Below, in pieces: positions 1-7,600 of a stretch of 64,000 nucleotides of DNA; the first letter of the stretch is position 1; every line of letters starts with the position of its first letter. Made by a program: the position numbers and the translations under genes. This DNA is from Thalassoroseus pseudoceratinae (GTDB taxonomy: Bacteria; Planctomycetota; Planctomycetia; Planctomycetales; Planctomycetaceae), in the NCBI RefSeq assembly GCF_011634775.1, contig NZ_JAALXT010000001.1, positions 372,001 through 436,000 on the forward strand, written 5' to 3'. The notes under the pieces were generated by a model. It saw only the letters and a list, made by a program, of their open reading frames with translations. It did no database searches and was not told the DNA's origin.

Positions 1-1557
1 GCTGCCGTCGACGAAGACGGTGCGGGCATTCTGATCTACACCTTCCGTCGTCAAGGGTTTGGTTTGGATCAGGCGTTGACGGTCGATCTCACGCTCTCGG
101 GAACCGCCATCTTCCAGGTGGATTACTCACTCCGAGGCCTGGCGAGTCTCAATGGCCCGAATGCGACGATCACGTTTGCAGCGGGCAGCGACACCGTCGT
201 CGTCAATGCCGATCCGCAAGTCGATCTCACCGTGGAACCGGCCGAGACGGTCATCTTCACGGTCGAACCGGGCCTCGGGTACAACACCCCGTCCGACAAC
301 GTCGCCACCGGAACGATTCTCAACGATGATCGACTGGTGGAACCGATCGATTTTGTGGTCATCACCGATGCTCCCGACGCACCGTCGAGTGTGCAGGGCG
401 AAGCTCGGGTCATCACCGGGGACTTCGATAACAGCGTGCCCGGCCGAGACGACGCCGACGACATCTTCTTCTGGAACCCGATCACGGGAGCCAACGGGAT
501 TGTCTTCGGTGATGGTCGGGAACAGAACGCGGTCATTCCGCCGCTGTTGCTCAACGGGAACGATTTCGCCGAGTTCCTCGTCGGCAACTTCGATGCGGGT
601 GGCGGGGACGACATCTTCTTCTGGAATCCGCTGACCGGTCGCAACCGTCTGATCCACTTCACCGGTGGAGCAGCCGGTACCGATGTGACTGCAACCGTGG
701 AAACCGCCGTCATCGACAACTCCGCCATCAACGGCAACGACTTCACCCAAGTGGCCGCCGGCGATTTCAATGACGACAACCTCGACGAAATGTTCTTCTG
801 GAACCCGACCACCGGACGCAACCGCACCTTCGACTTCATCGCCGAAGTGCCCGCGGCCGTCACCACGGTCGATTCGTTCCAAACCAACGCCGTGCCCGCG
901 AGTGAAATCAACGGCAACGACTTCCAGCACATTCGTGGCGGGGACTTCGACTTCGGCGATCCACAAGACCTGTTCCTCGTGAACCTCACGACCGGGAAGA
1001 ACCGAATCCTCACGTTCGACGCCGATGTGGTCGGCAGCGGCGTGTTGTTCGTCGAGAGCAAGACAAACCGCATCGAACCCACCGCACTCAACGGCAATGC
1101 CTACAGCAAGATTGCCATCGGTGACTTCGATGACAACCGTCTCGACGACATCTTCCTCTGGGACCCGGCGACCGGAAACAACCGAACCGCCTTGTCCACG
1201 CTGTTCGACACCGATCCGTTCGTCATCAGCACCAACGACGTCGAACCGACCGCCATCAACGGCAACGATTTCGATCAGGTCGTTCCATTGTTCAGCGATG
1301 TCACCGGTCCCGACACCACCGGCCTGTTCTTCTGGGGAGCCACCACCGAGCGATCGCGAATGGCCATGCCGATCGTGCCACCGCTCAACCCGGTCGACAC
1401 GATGGTTGCCTCGGAATTTGCCATCGCTCCGGTTGCAGACTCCGACAACTCGGACTCCACGCCGGAATCAACCCCGTTGGCCCTCGACTTGAACACCGAT
1501 TCCGAATCATCAAGCCTGGACGAAGTCTTCGCCGACTTCGACGCCTTGCTCAACTAA
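1..1557 (+). CDS. C-terminal part of a large secreted Calx-beta / FG-GAP-like repeat protein (5' end outside window)
   Basis: The frame is open from base 1, so the gene starts upstream of the window. About the first 95 visible residues resemble the end of a Calx-beta domain (a stretch ending in PAETVIFTV and GTILNDD). The rest is about six tandem repeats of 55-60 residues with the consensus NGNDF, then GDFD/ND, then DDIFFWNPTTGRNR. Each carries an acidic loop like the calcium-binding loops of FG-GAP/VCBS propeller repeats. The last 40 residues are Ser/Asp-rich and unstructured. Proteins of this kind are usually exported surface or extracellular proteins; the export signal would lie outside the window. 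Family assignment is by repeat pattern only, and the function is unknown. A strong terminator follows 20 bases after the stop codon. Confidence 0.85.
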   Translation, partial: AAVDEDGAGILIYTFRRQGFGLDQALTVDLTLSGTAIFQVDYSLRGLASLNGPNATITFAAGSDTVVVNADPQVDLTVEPAETVIFTVEPGLGYNTPSDNVATGTILNDDRLVEPIDFVVITDAPDAPSSVQGEARVITGDFDNSVPGRDDADDIFFWNPITGANGIVFGDGREQNAVIPPLLLNGNDFAEFLVGNFDAGGGDDIFFWNPLTGRNRLIHFTGGAAGTDVTATVETAVIDNSAINGNDFTQVAAGDFNDDNLDEMFFWNPTTGRNRTFDFIAEVPAAVTTVDSFQTNAVPASEINGNDFQHIRGGDFDFGDPQDLFLVNLTTGKNRILTFDADVVGSGVLFVESKTNRIEPTALNGNAYSKIAIGDFDDNRLDDIFLWDPATGNNRTALSTLFDTDPFVISTNDVEPTAINGNDFDQVVPLFSDVTGPDTTGLFFWGATTERSRMAMPIVPPLNPVDTMVASEFAIAPVADSDNSDSTPESTPLALDLNTDSESSSLDEVFADFDALLN

Positions 1558-1577
1558 TCGGAAAAGGAACCAACCCC

Positions 1578-1612
1578 AGCCGAGCGATCACGCCCGATCG
1601 TTCGGCTTTTTT
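1578..1612 (+). terminator. Rho-independent terminator after the repeat-protein gene
   Basis: Twelve-base-pair arms at 1578-1589 and 1596-1607 (AGCCGAGCGATC pairing with GATCGTTCGGCT, one G-T pair) enclose a six-base loop and run into six T residues at 1607-1612. Confidence 0.92.
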
Positions 1613-1662
1613 CGTGGTCCGCCCCGAACCTTCCCCGGCCAAAACCTGTCCAACTCCTACCC

Positions 1663-1690
1663 TTGCGGATTTCGCCGCGATGGATAAAAT
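1663..1690 (+). promoter_or_regulatory. Putative sigma-70 promoter of the tRNA gene
   Basis: TTGCGG (1663-1668), a 16-base spacer and TAAAAT (1685-1690) lie 15 bases before the first base of the mature tRNA. The spacing suits a short leader. Prediction from sequence only. Confidence 0.5.
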
Positions 1691-1705
1691 ACCCATCCAC
1701 CAATT

Positions 1706-1779
1706 GGTCCCGTAACTCAGTTGGCTAGAGTGCCACTCTTACAAAGTGGAAGTCACAGGTTCGAGTCCTGTCGGGACCA
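1706..1779 (+). tRNA. tRNA-Val (anticodon UAC)
   Basis: The full cloverleaf can be folded by eye. The acceptor stem is GGTCCCG/CGGGACC (1706-1712 with 1772-1778). The D stem is ACTC/GAGT. The anticodon stem is CCACT/AGTGG with loop CTTACAA, giving anticodon TAC at 1740-1742, which reads GUA (valine). The T stem is ACAGG/CCTGT with loop TTCGAGT. The discriminator is A at 1779 and the next bases are CCT, so the 3' CCA is not encoded and must be added by CCA transferase. A mobile-element-like module starts about 70 bases downstream. Confidence 0.95.
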
Positions 1780-1807
1780 CCTTTTTGATGAAAAATCCCT
1801 GGAATTC

Positions 1808-1834
1808 GCCCTCGGTTTGCCGGGGGCTTTTTTT
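1808..1834 (+). terminator. Rho-independent terminator of the tRNA-Val transcript
   Basis: Eight-base-pair stem GCCCTCGG/CCGGGGGC (one T-G pair) at 1808-1815 and 1820-1827, loop TTTG, followed by seven T residues. Confidence 0.9.
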
Positions 1835-1847
1835 GTGGGGCGGGTGT

Positions 1848-4187
1848 TCATCGGGTTCGCGGCAATGTGTGCTGGATATTCTGCAAAATGCCATTCCGTG
1901 CGTTCGCCGGGGGTTTCTGAGAATATTCAGAACGGTTTTCGAGCGAATGGCCATGGAACACCTGGGGGTTCACGTTGTAGGTGGGTGATGGTGGCCGTCC
2001 GCGTCCGCTGCTGTCGGTGGGACGCTGGCGGAGATAGTTGCGGTGGATCAGGGTTTCGATCGCCGAATTGATATCGTCCGCCTTGGGAAATCGGCGTTTT
2101 CCGTGCTGCTGGGCGTCCGTCTTCGTAAACTCCTTTTTGTCGTGACGTTTGATCCAATTCAGGATGTAGCGGGCATCGTCTTCGGCGGCGGAATCATTGG
2201 CGGCCATCAGATCGAAGGCGTGTTCCGCGTGCGGGATGAGATAGGTCGCCAACTCGATCGCCGCCAGGATCGTGGGCTTCTCGATCCGACCACTCGGCCT
2301 GCGATGCTCCGCACAATGCAACACCGCCGCCAACCGGAGCGTGGCCCCGGCGAGTTTGCCGCCCCAATCCTTGATCGACTCCAAAGGACCGTCATCGGCC
2401 AACATCGCCTCGATGGATTGCTCCCATTCGACCATCACAGCGGAGGCGTCGCCGGTTAACCGCAACACGTTTTCTCCCTCGATTGCCAACAGGCCACGAA
2501 TTAGATTCCGATACGCTTCGCGGGTTGGATCGGACATCGGCGGTGGAGCGATCTGTCGGTGGCCGATCTTACTGCGGGGGATTGCATAGCCGAAGCGGGC
2601 GAGCAACCCGCGTCCACGGAACGCCGGATTGTCGGCGAGTCCCTGAATCACCGCCGGTTGAATCGTGTAGGCACACGTGAGGGCAGGCCGCTCGATCCGC
2701 ACCGCTTCCCGCGTCACCCGATTGGAACGTGGATTCTCCCCCGCGTGGCCCTTCAAGTAGATCGTGAAATTCGTGCCACCGTTCTTGTTGTACTTCCCGG
2801 CCATCAAGTCGAACACACCACCCTCCGGCGAGAACGAGGCGATCCGCCCGCCTTGCTCCGCCAGAATCTGGGCGACGACTTCTTCGGTGGCATCGTCGAT
2901 GATCAGGCAGGGCAGTTGCGGTTCGGGCATCTTCGCCAATTCTTCGGCCAACTGACCGGCTTCATGGCGGGCGTGACTGTCGCCAGTGCTGGCAAGTTTC
3001 TCAGCGGCTTGCAGTCGCTTTTCGAGTTGCCGCCGTTCCGACTGAGCACGGGCCACGGACACGCGGGCATCTTCGATCATCTCCGCTTCGATTTCTTCCA
3101 ACGGCCGCATGGCATCGGAGAACACGGCCGACTTGCGATTCGCCGGATCGAGCACCACCACTATGAACACGTTGACCGGCTCCCGCCAACCCGGACGTGG
3201 CTCGACTTCCACCCGGCGTGCAATCGTCGAGGCCACCACCGCCATGACCAACATCCCCGCCAAATCCGGTGGTGTCTGCGTCGCTTCGGCTTCCTCCTCG
3301 ACCCATTGCCGCAGCACGTCCGGCAGAACGTGCGTGGGAAACTCTGGCAGGATGCATTTATCGAGTGACACAATCGACGGCCACTCCTCGACCGTTTCCC
3401 GTGGCTCCCACGAACTTGCGGACCGAACCAGCTTCTGCAATTCTTCGACCGTCCCGTCACCGGCGAACCAATCCGACACGTCACCCTTGTCCGGCAGTCC
3501 GGGCAGATCGACGACTCGCACTTCGGCGGCGATCCCGTTCAAACTTCGGGCCACCGCTTCGGCGTGGGATCGGCCGGGATCATCGTTATCGGGCAGAATT
3601 ACGACGTTCCGCCCCGAAAAGTGTCCTGTATATTCTGTAAAATCCTTTCCGGCTCCGCCCGCGTTCGTCGTGGCGATCAATCCGTGAGCGGCGAGACAAT
3701 CCGCATCCTTCTCGCCCTCGACGACGAACACCCACCGCGTCGGCTCGGCCAACAACCCCGGCAACCGATACGGCACCCGCCGCACATCCTTGACCGACCA
3801 ATCCCACCCACCGTTGCCGTCAGGCTTTCGCTGGCGGAACGTCTTCGGTTCACATCGGCAGACTTGGAACAACAACTCGCCAGCTTCGTCGTGGTAATCG
3901 TAAGTTGCTACGATCGTAGACTTCTTCTTCGGCGGCGGGAGTGAATCGGCTCGGGGCATCAAGTCATTGACCGTCAGACCGACCGCGTCACAGATCGCAT
4001 CGACTTTGCAACCGGCGAAGCACTTCAACAACACCCGCCCATCGTCACCAGTCCCAATCGACAGACTGGGATTGTGGTCATCGTGAGCCGGACATCGAGT
4101 GAGATACCCGTCGTTTTTCGGCTCGGCTTTGTGTCCGATCGTTTGATCCAGGGCGTCGAGGAATTTCGTGATGGGGGTATCGGTCAT
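1848..4187 (-). CDS. Phage/plasmid-type primase: CHC2-like zinc finger, Toprim, DUF3987
   Basis: About 779 residues from the ATG at 4187. That start gives a 4-base ATGA overlap with the upstream HTH gene, so I prefer it to the longer reading from 4301. The N-terminus has a CHC2-type zinc-binding pattern (CPAHDDHNPSLSI, then KCFAGC). A Toprim domain follows at about residues 150-220 (VFVVEGEKDADCL, VVILPDNDDPG). Residues 290 onward match DUF3987, a helicase-like domain of mobile-element replication proteins. The usual P-loop of that domain reads LDPANRKSA, not a clean GxxGxGKS. The last 30 or so residues are encoded by a 75-bp repeat that also occurs at 4524-4598, so the C-terminal tail is probably not ancestral. 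Likely role: replication initiation of an integrated element. No integrase is visible. Confidence 0.85.
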   Translation of the reverse strand: MTDTPITKFLDALDQTIGHKAEPKNDGYLTRCPAHDDHNPSLSIGTGDDGRVLLKCFAGCKVDAICDAVGLTVNDLMPRADSLPPPKKKSTIVATYDYHDEAGELLFQVCRCEPKTFRQRKPDGNGGWDWSVKDVRRVPYRLPGLLAEPTRWVFVVEGEKDADCLAAHGLIATTNAGGAGKDFTEYTGHFSGRNVVILPDNDDPGRSHAEAVARSLNGIAAEVRVVDLPGLPDKGDVSDWFAGDGTVEELQKLVRSASSWEPRETVEEWPSIVSLDKCILPEFPTHVLPDVLRQWVEEEAEATQTPPDLAGMLVMAVVASTIARRVEVEPRPGWREPVNVFIVVVLDPANRKSAVFSDAMRPLEEIEAEMIEDARVSVARAQSERRQLEKRLQAAEKLASTGDSHARHEAGQLAEELAKMPEPQLPCLIIDDATEEVVAQILAEQGGRIASFSPEGGVFDLMAGKYNKNGGTNFTIYLKGHAGENPRSNRVTREAVRIERPALTCAYTIQPAVIQGLADNPAFRGRGLLARFGYAIPRSKIGHRQIAPPPMSDPTREAYRNLIRGLLAIEGENVLRLTGDASAVMVEWEQSIEAMLADDGPLESIKDWGGKLAGATLRLAAVLHCAEHRRPSGRIEKPTILAAIELATYLIPHAEHAFDLMAANDSAAEDDARYILNWIKRHDKKEFTKTDAQQHGKRRFPKADDINSAIETLIHRNYLRQRPTDSSGRGRPPSPTYNVNPQVFHGHSLENRSEYSQKPPANARNGILQNIQHTLPRTR
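1864..1938. repeat. 75-bp direct repeat, copy 1
   Basis: Matches 4524-4598 at 73 of 75 positions, in the same orientation and offset by 2660 bases. The two mismatches lie in the CCATTCCG/CCTTCCCG stretch. The segment holds a near-palindrome, TTCTGA-GAATAT-TCAGAA. This copy overlaps the 3' end of the primase gene and encodes its C-terminal tail. Confidence 0.95.
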
Positions 4188-4390
4188 TGATCGCCCCCCT
4201 TCGTGTTCGCCTCGATCCAGGCCAACAAATCCCGCACCGCGTACCGCTTCAAGCGGCCAACCTTCAGACAGGGAATCTCCCCCGCATCGGCCAATCCCCA
4301 CAACTTGCGGGGTGAGATTGACAGCATCTCGGCGGCAGTCGGTTCATCGACCAACAACGGCATCGTCGCATTCTCATTTCGTTCAGACAT
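4184..4390 (-). CDS. Small helix-turn-helix DNA-binding protein (HTH_17 / AlpA-excisionase type)
   Basis: A 68-residue protein. The core (LLVDEPTAAEMLSISPRKLW, then AGEIPCLKVGRLKRYAVRDLLAWIE) is the winged HTH_17 pattern of AlpA/Xis-like proteins. These bind DNA at prophage or integrative-element attachment sites or act as transcriptional activators. A strong Shine-Dalgarno AGGAGGT sits seven bases before the ATG at 4390; a GTG at 4393 is possible but too close. The stop codon overlaps the primase start (ATGA), so the two genes are translationally coupled. HTH plus DUF3987 primase is a common core of phage satellites and integrative elements in planctomycetes. Whether it acts as excisionase or activator cannot be told from sequence. 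Confidence 0.85.
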   Translation of the reverse strand: MSERNENATMPLLVDEPTAAEMLSISPRKLWGLADAGEIPCLKVGRLKRYAVRDLLAWIEANTKGGDQ

Positions 4391-4523
4391 CACATGTACC
4401 TCCTACCATCTAGGAGTCCGATGCGCGTCTAGACGAATTCCCACCACCCCATGCAGAGTCCGACCGCCCCGTTCTCGTCGACGCAACGCTCCCCACGGAG
4501 GTCGCAACCGCCCAGTCAAACGG

Positions 4524-4598
4524 AATGTGTGCTGGATATTCTGCAAAATGCCTTCCCGTGCGTTCGCCGGGGGTTTCTGAGAATATTCAGAACGGTTT
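4524..4598. repeat. 75-bp direct repeat, copy 2
   Basis: Second copy of the 1864-1938 repeat. It lies between the upstream flank of the HTH gene and the stop codon of the giant vWA gene, ending eight bases before that stop codon. The rest of 4391-4605 holds no gene that I can support. Confidence 0.95.
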
Positions 4599-4605
4599 GC
4601 TGCGG

Positions 4606-7600
4606 TTATCGGGTGATGACGGTGCGGGGGAATTTTGTGAGGGGGATGGTGCGGGTGCGGGGTTTGATCGGGAGTTCTACGGAGTCGGCCATGCGGGCGG
4701 CGTGCTGCTTGAACTGGAACAGATCGAGACGTTCGATCGCCAATTGCGAGACATCGACGGCTTGCGTTTTCCAGGTGTGAACGGCGACTTGGTTGCGGTC
4801 GTCTCGGCGGTGCGTGGCTTCGGTGATGGGAGCCGACGAATCCCATTGCAGCACGAATCGCTCGGCGGAACCGCGAGTGTTCCCGAACCGTTCGATCAAG
4901 GTGAAGGCTCCGTCGTCGACGCGAATCTGCCACTGAAGATTCGCCGGATCACTGGGGCCGATCGGCTGACCTTGCTGCGTTTTCGCGAGCATCGTGGCCC
5001 ATTCGAATCGCTGAACCGACGGCTGTTCTTTCGGGAACCAACACGTCAAACGAACGCTGGCGGCGTCGCTCGGCCACCGCGTGATTGTCCACGAGTACGT
5101 GGGATCGGCCGTGTGCGGTTGACGGAAACTCTCCCACAGCACGATCGGATTGCCAATCGAGTCCCCATCGCGAGTTTGCGGAGTGGCAATCACGAGAAAT
5201 CGGCCGTCCCAATCGAGATAAGTTTGGTCGACGTTCGAGATGCGAGCCGTCAACGTGAGCCGATCGTCATCCAACTGCGGAGCCAACCACCCGCATTGCC
5301 ATCCGGTCGGTTGCGAATGGTTGTCCACAATCGGACTGACCCGAATCGGAATGGGCTGCGAACGCACGGTTTCCAGCGATTCGGAATCCGGGGAGTTCCG
5401 GAACGCCAACACTTCGTTGCCTCGAATGGTCAAATCGAGAAGTTGATTCTTCCATTGCAGCGTCCAGGTTTCCGGTGTGGATTTCGGTGCGGGAATCGTG
5501 ACGGGTTGCCCGACCATTTTCTCGAACCGTTGCCCCATCGCATTGGCGATCGAGAACCGCGACAGATCGAACAGCCCCCGAAGTTTGGTTCGCAAGCGGT
5601 CGGCGTCATCGACATCAACATCACACGAACCGGCGGTTGCATTGGCGATTTGTCCGAACTCCACACGGGCCCGATCCCGTTGATCATCGGGCATGCCGAC
5701 CCCGACGAGATGCACCGCAACATCCGCCGCATTCGCTTCGGTGATGACATCCGCAACCGTGCGCCGTTTGTCGGCTGCGGGATCGAACTGATAATTCCGT
5801 CCGTCCGTAATCACGACCACCGTGCGGTGTCGCATGCCGTTGAGTCGTCCGAGTTGCCGAATGGACTGCGTCAAGGACAGATGCAACGGCGTTTCGCCCC
5901 AAGGCAACAGCAGACGGAGTCGTTGGGCGACGAGATCGTGTTCCAGGGACCGAAACCGTCCGGGTGGCAGAATGGTTTCGACATCCTCATACGGACGAAG
6001 TTCGGCAGAGCAGGGGAACTGGGAGATGTACCGCCGTTGCCATTGCGGACCGGCCGCCGAGTTCACCCCCGCCGCCACCCGATGCCCGTACAACATCACA
6101 CCGACGTGCAAGTTGTTGCGATCTTCCATGGATTCGAGAAGTTGCAGCAAGGCCGCCCGAGCCGCATCCAGCTTCCGCACTTCGCCGGTTTGTCCTTCGC
6201 GGCTGATGGACTCGGTCATGGAAGCGGAGCAATCCAGCACAAACATGATGGCCTGCTCCTCGAAGTCGCCCCCTTCGACGACCACTTGGGCCGGTCCGAT
6301 CGGTGGTTGTCTTGTGACGACACTCACGCCGCCCACGGGTTTCAGCGAAAGCGAATCGAAGAAGTGATGACCGCGAAAGTCCGCAACCGCTCGCCAACGT
6401 GTGACGTCAACGCCCGTCGGATTCGTCCACTCGACGACTTTCGGTGCTTCGGTTCCTCGACGAATCGAAACGGCGGCTCCGGTCAGATGACGATTTTCAT
6501 CGTTCAATCCCACGCCAATCGCGACCCGACCTGGTGGCAACTGTTGCTGGAGCAGGGGTGGAATGACCAGCGAGAGTTTGGTTTTCAGCGGGTCATCGGG
6601 CAACGCCGCCGGAACCGGGACACCGCGAATCGGCAGACCACTCGTGAGGACCGCTCGACGACGTTCCTTCCGACGATTGATTTCCGCCACTTCCCGTCCG
6701 TCACTGAGTGTCGGATGCAGCAACGTTTTGCCGACCGACAGCAACGCCTCCGCAGCCGTCTCGAACCACGGTGGACGCCCCGGTCGGTTGGCGGCGAGGA
6801 AATCATCGAGGGTGGAACGGGCTTGTCCGAAGCAGCGAACCGCCCAAGCTTGGTTGTGAACGGTCTGGGCAATTTGATCCGCTTCCGCACACCGCAGCCA
6901 AGTGGCGAGGGACCGAAACTTCCAGCCGATGCGTCGCAATTCGGAGATGTTATGCTTCTCGCCATTCGCTTGTCGGCGGCTAAGAGTTTCCGCCACACGC
7001 CCCAACCGTTCGCGAAAGATGACCAGTCGATGCCGGAACTCGGTCGCGGTGGGAACCTTGGATAAATCGACCAACGGCGTGCGTTCCGAGGTGATGGTAT
7101 CGAACAACCAGGCCAACGGAAGATCGGTCTCCGAAACCGGCTCACGAACCCACGGGGGCAAGTCCGGATCGGTCGTGGGCAGCGGTTCGATGTTGTCATC
7201 CAACGCGATTAACCGATCGCGTAACGTTCGCCGTTGTTGCAACGGAGTGCGATTGAGCGAATCCACATGACTCGCGAGCAATCCCGTTTCGAGCAGGGTT
7301 TCGACCAGCTCTCGGTCCTCGGGAGTTAGCACTTCGGCGGTGAGGAATTGATCGTAGATGCGGTCCAGCGTCGCTTGCACTTCATTGCTACGGGCCACGA
7401 TCTGCGAGTGCCAATTCTCGACTTGATCCAACCCGATCGAACCCGGTTCCCGCAGGCTGGCATCAATCGTCTGCAACAACTCGACAGTGCCACCCAAAGT
7501 CGCGGCGAACAATTGGCGAGGACGTCCCGTGAGCGTATCTTGCAGTCGCATGAGAGCCGGGATCGTGGCCCAAATCCGATCGCGATGACTGAGCAACTCC

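Noticed and set aside
3615-3650. Possible third, degenerate copy of the 75-bp repeat (TGTATATTCTGTAAAATCC)
   Set aside because: Only about 20 of 23 bases match before an indel. The stretch also encodes a normal part of the primase Toprim domain, so chance similarity is more likely.
4391-4523. Search for a duplicated tRNA-Val 3' end that would mark an integration site
   Set aside because: No copy of the tRNA T-arm/acceptor sequence is seen on the far side of the primase module, so tRNA-site integration is not supported.
4525-7065. 846-codon open frame on the plus strand
   Set aside because: Antisense shadow of the giant vWA gene. It has no domains, low-complexity Arg/Pro composition and no ribosome binding site.
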